From: Cucumis sativus
Taxonomy: Eukaryota; Streptophyta; Magnoliopsida; Cucurbitales; Cucurbitaceae
Direction: 5' to 3'
DNA length: 64,000 bases
Assembly: GCF_000004075.3 (NCBI RefSeq)
Contig: NC_026659.2
Location: forward strand, 25,190,272-25,254,271
This document shows positions 14,301-26,400 of this stretch, one piece after another. The notes under the pieces were generated by a model. The model saw only the letters and a list, made by a program, of their open reading frames with translations, was not told the DNA's origin and ran no database searches. The stretch's first letter is position 1, and each line of letters starts with the position of its first letter. The translations under genes and the position numbers were made by a program.

Positions 14301-15996
14301 TTTTCCGGGACTTCATATTTGCATCGTGCAGTTATATTTTGATACACGTGCCCTGCTTGTTGGTAGACCTTGAATTGCAACCATTATATGAATAAACAAA
14401 ATCGTGCATGAAAATGTTCTTTCTAGTTTGACACCAATTTGATGCGAAAATGTAATTCTATGGTTTGAAATATCAAGAGTGGCTTGATTAGATTGTCCAC
14501 TTAAGTGTGAACGTTGGTGGGAAGATCGAATTATGTTCTCAACTCTATTCTCTTTTGTCCCATCCACTGTCAGCTAATAACTTTTGCCTATAGATTTACC
14601 ACCTGATATTTAGGGGGTTAAGATAGAATCCAAAGAAGATATTATATTTTGTATTTATTTATTTTTTTGGCTCAAGAAACACATATGTTTCTTATTATGA
14701 CTGCACAATTAACTATCTAGTTGTAGTTTTTATTTGTTCTATATCTTTTCAGGCATTGTTTCGTTGCTAAATGCTCATTCATTCATAGGTTTAATTCGAC
14801 TCGTGAAGTACCTTTCCCAGGATCATTTACTTGGGAAACATAGGGTCATTAAATTTGTTGTAGATGCCGGCACTGGGACAACTGCTATTGGTTTGAGTCT
14901 TGGAGCTCTATGTTTAGGGTGTATACTCAAACCCGTCTTGTGAACTCCATTTGAGAATAGCATAAGTTTTTAATGTTACTGTGTCTTAATGAAACACTCT
15001 TTCTTTTTCATTCATGCTAGGCTCCCGTGGGAGGTAACTGCAGTGATGCTGGCTGATAGAATTGACGGATATAAACGGCAGGAGAAGCGTTTGATTTCTG
15101 AATTCAGGAAGCATTTTGACGTTCCTCTTGACCTAGGCAGGGATGAAGAAGTAAATGGGGGAATTGTAAATTGGGTAGAGCGCCTCCGTCAAAGAAAGTG
15201 AGTAGTTCGTTTTAATTTTGACCCCTTTATGGCAAATTATTTTCTTCAGACTTGCATTTATTGACGTACTATCTTATCTAGATTCTGCCATAGTGCAGAA
15301 AAATTGAATAATATGTTTAAACTTTAGGTCACTGTTTGAATATATAATAATAAGAGTTTTTAAATATAGCAAAAATAAGTTGATTTGTTTACATATATAG
15401 CAAAATTTTACTTTTTATTTGGGATGGTCTGCGATAGACTTGACGTCTATCATTTGATAAAGAGTAAAATTTTGCTATATTTTAAAACATTTTCAATAGT
15501 TTTAATGTTTAAAACAACTTTTCTACTAATAATGATTAGACATTTTCAAATATAAACAAATGAACTAAAATGTTTATAAGATATAACAAAATTTCATATA
15601 CAACGTGATTATCAATGTCATCTAGACATAAAATTTTTCTATAGTACATATTTTCAAAAGATTTGCTATTTACGATAATTCCTCGATAATAAAAATATCA
15701 CAACTAATTGAATTAGGGCTATTCTGGGTACATTCTCTTTCCCATCTTGTAGATTTGGCAATGTGCTGGATGGAGAAGTGGAGACATGCAGACAAATTGC
15801 TCAGAAAACCGGTATTCTTGTAGATCCTATTTACACTCTAGCTGCTTGGGAAATGGCTGCTTTTCTTTCTCAAAAGGGAGTCAATGCGAATGGAGATCTG
15901 GTGGTATTGCTTCATACTGGTGGTACTCTGGGCTTGTTTGGACTAGCTCAAAGGTATAAATCTTATTTTAATGATCTGAAAAATTTTGTTCCCTAA
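11337..15996 (+). CDS. D-CDES2: D-cysteine desulfhydrase 2-like, PLP-dependent (ACC deaminase family)
   Basis: PLP-dependent fold-type II enzyme; the plant family degrades D-cysteine to pyruvate, H2S and ammonia, probably in the mitochondrion. Exons: 11337-11585, 11805-12122, 13249-13291, 13699-14001, 14789-14918, 15021-15197, 15753-15996; 487 aa. The N-terminal ~80 residues are rich in Ser, Thr and Arg with few acidic residues, as in an organelle transit peptide. [11 protein letters not shown] carries the probable PLP-binding lysine (about K170), [10 protein letters not shown] follows, and AGTGTTAIG is the phosphate-binding loop. The C terminus keeps [10 protein letters not shown]. Exon 3 is only 43 nt. 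Exon 4 must start at 13699 and exon 5 at 14789 to keep the conserved reading; nearby alternative acceptors (13641, 14753) would insert extra residues. Another ATG follows the first directly. Activity on D-cysteine rather than ACC is inferred from family resemblance. Confidence 0.9.
14158..14200 (+). repeat. A/G-rich low-complexity tract in desulfhydrase intron 4
   Basis: A purine-only run built from GAAAA and GAAAAAAA units inside the 14002-14788 intron. Likely a simple-sequence expansion. Confidence 0.7.
15395..15480. mobile_element. Foldback (hairpin) MITE-like element in desulfhydrase intron 6
   Basis: Left arm 15395-15418 begins ATATAGCAAAATTTTACT and pairs with right arm 15457-15480 ending AGTAAAATTTTGCTATAT; 23 of 24 positions match. 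A second, inner inverted repeat GATAGAC (15433-15439) / GTCTATC (15445-15451) sits around a 5-nt loop. Looser relatives appear near 1900-2060, 2690-2760, 10765-10790, 15570-15660 and 25850-25950. I infer a small non-autonomous DNA element that can form a cruciform or RNA hairpin. Confidence 0.65.
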
Positions 15997-16378
15997 TTAA
16001 CAATTGTAGAATAACAACTCAATTTTTGAAATGACCGAGTTCTCTCGCTCCATCTCTGTAAGAGTGCGTGATTACTAGGTGGAAGAAAATGGTGCTTAGT
16101 AAGGTTCTCATGGTTAATAAAATGATATATTAGTATGCGTGTGTATGTATATATATTTGGCCAAATATTTGTTTTTCCTCTTATGCTACGTTTTCAAATT
16201 ACACACACAAACAAAGTCCTTTATTCTACTTTTTTTAATGACTTTTACTCGCTACTGTATGAAAGTTACCTTTTACTTTCTTACCTTTTAATATTTTTTT
16301 GTTCATATTTATCTTTTTTTGTCAATACCATTCCTGGTTGATGGAGTTAGTTAAAATTTGGAGGCACTATTAATATTT

Positions 16379-16559
16379 GGGAGTGATTTTAAAATGACTA
16401 AAATGACTTTATAGATGACTTTTAATCATTCAAAATCAATTTTAATAATATAAAAAATACGTTTAATAATGCAAAATTATTTTTGAGTAACTAAGGGTAT
16501 GTTTCAAAAGGATTTTAAATACAACAAAAGTTATTTTAACTATTTTAAAATCACTCTCA
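16379..16559. mobile_element. MITE with ~29-bp terminal inverted repeats
   Basis: The left end reads GGGAGTGATTTTAAAATGAC and continues TAAAATGAC. The reverse complement of the right end reads GAGAGTGATTTTAAAATAGT then TAAAATAAC. This gives 24 of 29 matching positions over a 181-bp element. No clear target-site duplication could be fixed by eye, so the superfamily is left open. Confidence 0.6.
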
Positions 16560-17529
16560 TACATGCACTAACTCACTTAAAAGACGGAAAAAAAAAAAAG
16601 CTTTTTGGCCTGACCTTTTAGAGATTCAAGTAGAAAATGAAAATTTTTTATTGATGAGGTGGCATGGCATCTTCAAACCTCATGAAGTATTATGCATTTA
16701 AGCTTCTCATCAACTAGTAATTGAAGAAAAGGCATGATTGAAAAATACTAGAAGATAAAGTAGAAAAGTAAAACTTTACGTAAGGAGCATCTCAAAAGAC
16801 TAGGAACTAGGAAGTAAATAAATCACATATTTGGCCTACATTCTTTTGAAGTTACTTTATTCTTTAGGGAGAGTAGGGGATGGGGTCAAAAGAGTAGACT
16901 GTAGCAACAGTCATGTCTTGAAAATTCTCATCAATATAAAGATACATGTCCTTATGAACACAACACAAAAATGCCTTCCCATTCCCACAGTTATAAAGAA
17001 GATGCCTAATTTAAGAATAGTAGTAGTAGTGGTAGTAGTAGTAGGGAAATAGTTTTGAGCAGTAGTGGGTAATTAAAAAAAAGATAAGGTGTTGGAATAA
17101 TGTTGTGTGATGTGTGGTTGAAATTGAAACTTCATACAGTAAAGTTCTTAGGATTGGTGGGAAAGGGAAGCAGAGGCAGAGGCAGAGCTAGTTAAGAGAA
17201 GGAGAAGAGAAGAGAACAGAACAGGACATCCCTTTCACTTACTTTTTGTTTATGTAAACCAAGAAGAAAAAGATTGGACTTTGGAGAGACAGAAAAGGGA
17301 GTGGGTTGGTGGTGGCCCATAAATCATGTGGAGCAAATGGGGAACACAACCTAGTTAACCCTACTATACATAAAAACCCTTTTCATACTTCACTCACCCA
17401 TTCTTTTGTCTTCTTTTGTTTTGAATATCCTCTTAATGGAAACACCAACCTCCTCTTCACTAAAACTATCCACCACTACTTTTATTCTCTCTTCTCAATA
17501 CTTGTTTAGTAGTTTATTGGATAAACTCT

Positions 17530-17660
17530 GTATGAGGGAGCGTTTTGAGATAATAAGTTAGTTATTATAGTTGAGCTATAATAATTTGTGTTTGTAGTGT
17601 ATATTATTTTAGTTTGGGAAGGAAAGTAGCAAAAAGGATAGTAAATGAAGGAGAAACGGA
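17530..17660 (-). repeat. MITE-like dispersed repeat, copy 2 (reverse)
   Basis: Read on the - strand, this block gives AAACTAAAATAATATACACT, then ACAAACACAAATTATTATAG and ACTATAATAACTAAC, in the same order as copy 1. It starts near a GGGAGCGTTTTGAG sequence that may be one terminal repeat. Confidence 0.5.
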
Positions 17661-18299
17661 CAAAAGGTTAACGTTTTTAGTTTTCGTTTTCAAAAGTAGT
17701 ACATTATTTAAAACTCGTAAAACTGTTTTTCTTAGTCCATCTTAGGCAAGATCGTCCATCGAGATTTTCCTAAAATATTAAAAATTTCTAATTGATCAAT
17801 TGTTTTGGAGTTTTTTTTGTTGCATCTCGATAGAAATTAGATTAAGATTCTACTATTTTTCAAATCTTTTCTTTTTCTTATCTTTTTAAAAATTGTTCAA
17901 ATATTTCCAAATCTTACCCCAATTCCTTTTTTATCTTTTCAAGTTTTACTATGAATAGATAATAGTATTAGTTTTTAGAACATAATTTGACGTTAGCATG
18001 TTGCGATTTACATTTGAGGAGTGATATCTTTTATTTAAATAGCAATAGGATTTCTATCATCCTCTTTCTCATGTGATGATGGTATTAAAGCAATTTTCTT
18101 TTCTAATTTTTGCGTGACTTTTTTAGGGATTTTCTTGGTGTTTTTTGGGGCTTGTCTTTGTTGATTTTCTTTTCACTTGTAATTGCCAAACGTAGAGTTT
18201 TGAATCTTTTTCGGCTACTGAATTTTGTGTCAATTGACATCCAACATTCTATTGAATCCTCTACTCTCTACATCACCTTGTTGCTCCTATTTCGATGCT

Positions 18300-18520
18300 A
18301 CTGTTGGTACTACCATTTACAATCAATCCTTGGAGCAAAGCTATATTGCTTGCCTCTTTTGGAAACAACAAGGGTTTGTTTTGTGAATGATGATATTAAG
18401 AAACCTCTTGGATCTTTCTTTCACTTGGGAGTGCAACAGTGATATCATCTCTTCTTGGATTCTTAATTTTGTCTCAAAGCACATTGTTGGCTTGTTGCAA
18501 GTCTCTCTACACTAACTCCA
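18300..18520 (+). pseudogene. Decayed Ty1/copia gag fragment
   Basis: Three short stretches in successive frames match the order of the plant copia gag N-terminal region: WSKAILLASFGNNKG (from 18331), then FVNDDIKKPLGSF (from 18380), then CNSDIISSWILNFVSKHIVG (from about 18432). These resemble the family's WSRAM..AL..KNK, GFVNGTIKKP and RCNDMVISWILNSVSKEI segments. Two frameshifts separate them and stops follow, so the piece is dead. No LTRs or pol domains were recognised around it. A homology search with the three-frame translation would settle it. Confidence 0.6.
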
Positions 18521-19290
18521 TGCATTGAAAGATAAATACGACAAAGTCAATAGTCTCACATCTATCAATTTTGAAAAGTTTTTGTTACCACCATTTGAAG
18601 TATTTTATTCGTTGAAGTTTAATATGTGAAAATCACAACTATTTGGCAAGAACTTGTTAATAGTTCTACTCTATGGATGATTGAATGAATCTTTTGCAAC
18701 CTTACTTACTCCAATGATGTGGGTGAATCAACCTTACCTTGTTGTTCAAGAACATCAATGCTTCTTCATCAAGCTATAATTGTTGATTTATTTATTTTGA
18801 CGAAATCACATTCTTTCACCCTACAATAATGTTTTTCTTAAAGCTGCGTTTTAATTTGTGGTAAGCAAATTAGCAAGAATTCCAACATAAAGTGAGCATG
18901 AAGTCAATTTTCTAATCAAATCATCACCGAATCAACCAAAGTCGTTTAATTTGTTGGTCTAAGTTAATTTATGCCCTCGTAAATAAAATGCCATCCAAAC
19001 CGATACCAAACAAATTCATCCTTATTTTCGAGCGACTACTTTTGACTTGATTTTTTGAATCCAATGTCCATTGAGAAAAAGGACGAGACACAACTCCTAA
19101 CGAGGTCGAGGTTGGGTAAAAATGCAGTGGGTTGAATAGGTCCTTATGGTCATTACTATTATTTAAAAGAAGAAAAGATATAAAATTGGGAAATCGAGTG
19201 TTTTAGAGAATCTGTGTTAAACGAAAGGATGAGAGAAAAATTTAAAAATTGAAAACATAAACATAGGGAAAATAGTGAGCATTGGAAACT

Positions 19291-19342
19291 TGAGAGAGAG
19301 AGAGAGAAAGAGACTAGAGAAAGAGATAGAGAGAGAGAGAGA
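19291..19342 (+). repeat. GA dinucleotide-rich tract
   Basis: Two runs of GAGAGAGA separated by a short degenerate GA/AAGA stretch, in the region upstream of the TE1-like gene. Confidence 0.75.
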
Positions 19343-19443
19343 GCAGAATTTCGAGTTTTAAGGAAAGTGGGATTTTGAGGAGTGGGTTGCGAGGTTGTCG
19401 GTCCATTTTGTATATTAATACCATATTTTGTGGGTAGTAGAGC

Positions 19444-19489
19444 CCCCCCTCCCTCCCCCACCCCAACCCCAACCCCAACCCCAACCCCA
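19444..19489 (-). repeat. C-rich tract with CCCCAA repeats; G-quadruplex potential on the - strand
   Basis: CCCCAA occurs four times in a row with a fifth CCCC, preceded by more C-runs. The - strand therefore carries at least five GGGG runs spaced by TT, which fits the classic intramolecular G-quadruplex pattern. It is about 1.3 kb before the TE1-like start codon. It differs from the plant telomere unit CCCTAAA. Confidence 0.65.
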
Positions 19490-20770
19490 TTTACTATTTC
19501 TATTTACACCTTCTTTTATCTCTAATCAATCAGAGAATGAGCTAGAAAAGTTGAAAAAAATGAGAAAATTACTTAGCATTTATCTCTCTCTATACATGTA
19601 GGTGGCTGTGAAATTTAAAATTTGGTGAGGTTGGGCACAAGGTTTTACTTACTTGCCCTCCTCCCCCTCATCTGCCCAACCCTGACCATGCCAGCTCAGC
19701 CATTGTCTTTTCTCAAAACTCACTTCAATTCCGCAGCACATAAATCATCTCTCTCTTACACTTTCTTTCTTTCTTTCTTTCTTTCTTTCTATACAATCTC
19801 TCTTACTTTATTGTATTTAATGCATGTAGCTTTCTATTTTCAAATACAACACCACAATCCAATCTCAATCTCCAAACATATTTAAACTTACAACAGACCT
19901 CAATTAATTAAGTTAAGCTCACCTCCAACTTTAATTGCATTCTTATTGTTATTACTCAAGATGAGTTTATTATATATATAGCCTTTTGTTGTTGTTAATT
20001 GGCGGTAGACGGTAGGTTTCATTTTTAAATGGATATTATGTTCATCTGCATGGGAGCATTAATATAATTTCAGAAACATGCAATATATATGAAATTATTA
20101 ATATGAGGAATTGGAAAAAGAAAATCTCAATAATTGAAGCAAAGAAGAAAATATTGAGATTATGGAAATAAAAAAGAAAAAAAATAGAGAAAAAGGAGTC
20201 AAGAAGTACGAGTAGTCAAAAACAACAACCTGAAAAAGGCACTATTGGGCACCCGACGCAATTTTAATTATTATTTGTCCTCGTGTGCTAAATTTTCTTT
20301 TCTTTTTTTTCTTTTTCTTTTTCTTCCCATATCGCCTCCACGTGTACGGCTGTTGTTTCATTACAAAAACACTTTCAGGGGTATTCTAGTCTTTTTACGT
20401 CTTCGTCTTCCCAAAGAGCAAAGGACATTTTCATGGACCTTGGCCCCAAAAGGATGGATTATCCTACACCAAATCAAACTCAACCTAACCCTTTTCCTTT
20501 TTCCTCTGCCTTGCTTTTATCTTTTTTTTCTTACTTCAACTTTTTCACTCTCTGATACTGTAAACAGAAATCCATTGCGTTTTTTGTTTTTGTTTTTGTT
20601 TCTGTTTCAATCGTAAAACCCAGAGAAACACAGACGTCGGTGACCACGACGACGTATTCCCTCTTCTTATTCTGCCATGTTTCGTATTTGAGTACGACGG
20701 AAAGACACTAAGACTAGCTATTCTCTCTGTTTCCGTCCGACCCATTTGAGGTTTCTTTTTCCCACCGCGC

Positions 20771-23430
20771 ATGGCGGAAACCGGCGGCGTATATGGGCAG
20801 TTTCTAGCGGGGAGTTTAGACCCAACAGCTCAAGAGTTCCGGCCAAGATATTCGACTACTTTGTTTTTGCCGCAACCACCCCATCGGGTTTTCTTTCCGT
20901 ACCCACCAATTAGCGACGTTCCTCTCCTGCCGTTTTGCGAGACAGGTGTAACTTACCCGCCGTTTACAACGACGGAGTCGGCGTATGTACCGGTACGGTC
21001 GCCGGTGTCGTCGGTTGCGACTCGGTCGTTAGTGGTGAGTTCGGTTCCTTGCGACGTAAGCGAGACGATGGTGAGGAGGGAATTGGAAGTATTTGGGGAG
21101 ATTCGAGGAGTGCAAATGGAGAGAGTTAAAGAAGGGATTGTTATCATTCATTTCTATGATATTCGCCATGCCGAGAGAGCTTTGCGAGAGATTCGGGATC
21201 AGCACATGCACCATCAATGTCGTCTTCGTAACTACTTCAACAATAACAACAACAATAATGGTTTCTTGTTATCAAATTCCTCTCTACCTCGCCCTTCTCC
21301 GGCGCCTGGCCTCATCGCCGGCCATGCTGTTTGGGCTCAGTTCATCGTTCCGGCTGGGAAAAATCAGGGCACCATCGTTATCTTCAACCTTGACTCCACC
21401 GTTTCCACTTCTTGTCTCAGGGAAATCTTTGAACGTTTTGGTATATTCTATTCAACTTCTTTCTGGGTTTTGATTTTGATTTGTAAGGGATCTGAATACG
21501 ACGGGTTTTGCTTTGTGGTTTTATTTTGTGGGGACTGGATTAGAATATGTGGGGTTTGTTTACTTTTCTGTTTATTCTATTTGTCTGGTTATTACAAAAT
21601 CTTTATAAACATGGAAGCCCCTCTTTTTAATTCTCTGTGTTTGTTTTGAAGGTCAAGTGAAGGAGTTGAGAGAGACGCCACTGAAGAAACAACAAAGATT
21701 TGTGGAGTTTTTCGACATCAGGGACGCCGGAAAAGCTCTTAAGGAGATGAACGGAAAAGAAATCAATGGAAAATCTGTTTTGATTGAGTTCAGTCGTCCT
21801 GGGGGCCATGGGAACAAGTTCTTCAATGCTAACTTAACTACTCCGGCCATCTGTGGCTCGAATAATATATACTCCAGGAGTTCAAAATGCCCACCGTCAC
21901 GACCTCCCCCTCCGCCGTCGAGAAATTTCTCTGGTGGGGTAGGTTCAAATGTTCCACCTCGGTGGTATTACTCGAAACCCCATGCTTCCTCTAGGAAATG
22001 GAATCTCAACAAGGGGAGTCGAAGCCCGAGAAACCCTCGGAAGAGCTCGGAGTCCGATGATGTGTATGAAAAAATGGGTTCCGTTGATTTGAATGCCGGC
22101 GGTGAGTGTAATGAAATTGAAGAGCGAGAATCATTTGGGGTTTTGAGTAAGATTTTAAAGAACAGCCATAGTAGTTCTTCTGTTGGTGCTGATCAACAAC
22201 AAGTGCAGCCCAGTAGGAATAAGCTAAGAAAATGTAGACAATCCAGGAAGTTCGATTCTCGATTCTTGATAAACGATAATGATTCCGATTGCAGAGATTC
22301 GAGGACTACTGTGATGATCAAGAACATCCCCAACAAATACAGGTTTTGAGAAAACAACAAATTCATTTTCAAACAAAATTATGGGATCTTTTGTTATTAT
22401 TATTATTACTTTTTTTTTATTGGTATAGTGTTCTGACTTGGATGCAGTCAGAAATTGTTATTGAACATGCTGGACAATCACTGTATTCATTGCAACGAGC
22501 AAGTGGGCGATGACCATAACGAGCCACTTTCTTCCTATGATTTTGTATATCTCCCTATTGATTTCAAGTGAGTTGTTTGTTTGAATTTTCTCAGAAGTGA
22601 TTTGAAAAATGATAGATGTTTATGTTTGTGTTTATGAGAGTGTTCATTGTAATTTTCAGCAACAAGTGCAATGTTGGATATGGGTTTGTAAACATGACCT
22701 CACCAGAGGCTACATGGAGGTTGTACAAGGCGTTTCATCTTCAACCTTGGGAGGTTTTTAACTCCAGAAAAATCTGTGAGGTCACTTATGCTAGAGTACA
22801 GGTAGTGCTTGACTTCATTCTTGATTCGTCATCATGGATTATTGTTATTCGAATGATTTGAATCTGATATCGGACTTTGAACGACTAAGTAGAATTCATA
22901 TTTGACTTAATTAATTATTTACGATTACGACCCTAGTGGATTCTGTATCTTGTTCTAATTCTGCTCCGTAAATTTGTGTGTTGATTCCTTGCTATGTTAT
23001 GTTTTTATGTATTATTTATTTGTTGATATCCTAACAAATGTTTTGTTTTGTTTAAATGGGGGTTTTTTTGCAGGGACTGGAATCACTGAAGGAGCACTTT
23101 AAGAACTCAAAGTTCCCATGCGAGATGGACCACTACTTGCCAGTGGTGTTTTGGCCTCCTCGGGACGGGAGGAAACTGACGGAGCCAATGCCGATTGGTG
23201 GGCAGAGACAGTCAATCACCATTGGCCTCTCAACTACTCCATCTTGTTCTGGGAATGATGAGATGGAGGAGGGTGAAGAAGAAGAAGATGATGTTGCAAC
23301 AACAACAACAACAACACTGGTTGACCAACAGGAGGAAAGCATGAAAGGAAACAACAACAGCAGCAACAGTAGCAGTGGAAGCATTGATGAAGACGACACA
23401 GACGGTGATGAGTATGATCAAGTTTCTTAA
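20771..23430 (+). CDS. TE1: TERMINAL EAR1-like Mei2-family RNA-binding protein
   Basis: Plant-specific Mei2-like protein; maize TE1 and rice PLA2 act in the shoot apex to set leaf initiation rate and timing. Exons: 20771-21440, 21652-22342, 22448-22567, 22660-22801, 23074-23430; 659 aa, close to maize TE1. RRM1 lies at about residues 86-146 and RRM2 at about 200-274, interrupted by intron 1. The C-terminal Mei2-type RRM begins near residue 442 ([20 protein letters not shown]) and ends by about 560; introns 2 and 3 cut through it, and [20 protein letters not shown] marks its end. Low-complexity parts are an Asn run in exon 1, a Pro-rich stretch after RRM2, and an acidic Glu/Thr/Asn-rich tail. 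The ATG at 20771 follows a pyrimidine-rich leader and gives the family N terminus. The downstream gene is 3 kb away. Confidence 0.93.
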
Positions 23431-26400
23431 AAATGGGTGCAAAATGTTGATAGGAAAGGAAAAGACATGGTATAGGGCTATTCTTATTAGTCTCTCATTG
23501 CTGCAACAGCAACTGCAACCACCAATGACTTAGTGAAGGGTCAAAGCTTTTTTAATTTGGGTTCTTTTTCCCAGGTTAGAAACCATCTCTTCTTTCTCTT
23601 TCTCTTTCTCTTTCTCTTTCTCCTTTTCACATATGGAGTGTGTATTAAATTTCTTACTCCATGCTCAGATGCTGTAACATTATTATTGTAGAAAAAGTCC
23701 CAAAAAAAGCATCCTCCTTGTTGTTTTCTTATATGGTTTATTTTTGAGGTAATTTCCTTCATTTTGATATATGATCATGATGCTATGTGTGTGTCCCTTA
23801 TGACCACATCAATATGTTTCCATGTCCTACACGCACATTAACATTTGAAAGGACCCAATGGATAAAATTTCTTAAAATCACTTTTAATTTTACATTTTTA
23901 CATTAATTTTTAGACATTAAAAATACGTTATTTTAGTATTTTAGAACATGTATTGTATTTCAATTTTTTCATTGTTTCATTTTTCTCACTATTTTCCCAC
24001 AAAGAAAACTTGTAGATGCATTTGAAAAACAAAACTATATTTGTTGAAATATAACCAAACCCTAATAGGAATAAATGGTTGTTTTTCTTTTTAATGGGTT
24101 TGGCGTTATATATGAAGAAAAAAATAATGTTCAATTTCGAAGTGGCCTCAGAATGTTTGTTTATTGGTTATCTCAAAATTAATTAAAGTTCTAAACTATA
24201 CATATTATTGATTTTGATAAATGATACCAACCAAAATAATAACAGATTTTAGATATTAACAAGAAGCATTTCTTTTTATCCTTTGCGAGTATTTGAAAAC
24301 CTATAAAAAAAAACAACAATAATACGAAAAAGATAAACTAAACCCATGCAGAAATACGATATAAAGTTTTTCTTAATAAGGAAAGAAAGAAAGCAAATAT
24401 TTTGAAGGCATGGGAGTATTCGAACATGGGTCGTCTTATCTTTCTTTAGCATCGTGGTTGAGTTTGATTATTTAGAGGCCTTATCGAGCGATGAGGGTTC
24501 CTTCTCTCATCTAATTTTGATTATCGTTGATTCTATTTGTTTGTAACCATCTCATTTCTGTTGTTCATTGGATTCCATTCCCATACTTTACTGAACTCCA
24601 AATTCAAAGTTTCTTTCCTCTAACAAATTGTAGCTAGTAAGTTTGTGTTTGAAAATCGAGTTTCTCGATAATAGTAAAAAAAGTAGTTTAAAAGAAAGTA
24701 AGTGAAAGAGAAAACTAGAATAGTTTTCATCAAAATATTGTTTAAGATTGAAATATGATAGGATAAAATAAAAAATGAATTGAGAAGTTCATTTACTGTT
24801 TTGTTCAAAGAATGGCAGTGTTTAGGGTGTTCTTTGTCAGTGAATGATGTGTGTGTAGGGGTTTGACACGTGGACCATGTGATGTAGGGCACGTCATCCG
24901 ATTATAGGATACTGTGTGTTAGTGAGTTTTGAATGTGAATTGTTGCATTGTTTTTGTTGGGGTTGTCATTGCTGACACAAACACCTTTTTATTCATATTC
25001 ATATCTTATTAAGGTTTTCTTTCTTTCTTTTTAAGATTTTAAAATTTTGAATCCTACAAACAAGACAAATTTTGGATCAATCTTTCTCTTCCTAAATCTT
25101 TCCCATCCACTTTTTATTTCTCTCTTTTTAATACAACTCTTCAATTTAGTAGAAATTAGTAGAAAGGAAAAGTTGGAAAGAGAAACGATGCGTACGTACA
25201 GATATATTTAAAAGTGTGTGTTTTCTGTTTTCTGTTTTTGATAAACCCAACATCGCATGCTTCTCCACTCTCTTTCTTTAATACACATTTCTTTCTTACT
25301 TTATAATCACATACATTTCTTCATTCATTATTATACTTTTTTTACTCCAATCTTTGTTTTCTTTCCTGAAAAATAATTTTTTAGTCTAACACTCGTGCAT
25401 CTTCCTTTTCTTTTATCTCCTTTTACAAATGATTTAAAGTACCAAACCAAATTCAATTTGATAGTTTTTTAAATTTAGAATTTGGTTAGGAATTCAACTA
25501 TTATATGTAGCAAAATATATAAAAAAATAGATTTTTTTTTTTAATAAATAAGAAATCCATATCGGTAACGGTTGAGTTAAAACTCAAGTTGACAATTGAG
25601 TTTTTTTTTTATTTTAAAACAACGATAACTTAACTTTGAAGGAAAAAAAGAACCAGAATCTAATATTGGATATTTTAGTTAATTACTCTTATCAAAAGAA
25701 ATAAAATACTAGTTAAAAATTAATATGTAAAAGTTATCCTAATCAAATTAGATATTTCTATATGTTTTTACATGTAAAATGTAACGTGGATGACATTTAA
25801 AAGTTAAGTAAATTATATAATTATAATTCACGATAATTTTAGAAATAATTTTAAAAAATTATAAAATATAACTAAATTTGATATATTAATATTTGCAACA
25901 TGATCTATGATCGACAAACTTTGACAGATTTTACTATATTTATAAATTTTTTAAATTAATTATTTATGTTGGTTAGGTTGTGGTTAGGAGATTGTAATGT
26001 AATATTATGAAGTACAAAAACTTTAGAATAAACAAATGATAAAATAATATTGAAAAAACAAAGGCGGTATTAACTATTTGTGCTAACACCAAATGCCATT
26101 TCACAAGCAAACACAATATTTTGGCATTTTGCCAATGTTTCATATTCTAACTGTATCCATTTTTAAAATGAGTTGGGCCTATTTCATCTCACTCTTCCCA
26201 CTACAATCCTAATTTTTAAATGGTATTGGAGAAACTAAACTTGGTGCTTTATGATTCTATTTGATCATGTCACTCTTCCCACTTGAATCCTAATCAACAA
26301 GTCAAGTACTTGGTGGCCGTTGGACAATGGCTATCGAAGCATCCTAAAAGAATATTTATCTTTCATCAGGTTTTGACTCAGACAAATTGCCGCCTTTAGT

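Larger units (their letters stand above)
15997..20770. other. 4.8-kb intergenic region with transposon relics
   Basis: No intact gene is supported. It contains a MITE at 16379-16559, a GTA trinucleotide tract at about 17020-17045, a reverse copy of the AAACTAAAATAATTT repeat at 17530-17660, a decayed copia gag fragment near 18.4 kb, GA/CT simple repeats at 19290-19345 and 19764-19790, and a CCCCAA tract at 19461-19489. The last ~600 bp, pyrimidine-rich, should hold the promoter and leader of the TE1-like gene. Confidence 0.65.

Noticed and set aside
14753-14943. Earlier acceptor for desulfhydrase exon 5 at 14753
   Set aside because: It keeps the frame but inserts twelve residues into a conserved region; the acceptor at 14789 joins LLG to LIRLV as expected.
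19461-19489. Interstitial telomere repeat
   Set aside because: The unit is CCCCAA, while the plant telomere unit is CCCTAAA; it is better called a microsatellite.
23133-23442. Minus-strand frames opposite TE1 exon 5
   Set aside because: They are shadows of the Glu/Thr/Asn-rich coding repeat on the + strand (Ser, Leu and Val runs).
24400-24440. Sequence like a tRNA T-arm (GTTCGAATAC on the - strand), possible SINE B box
   Set aside because: The box lacks the final conserved C, and no A box or acceptor pairing is present.
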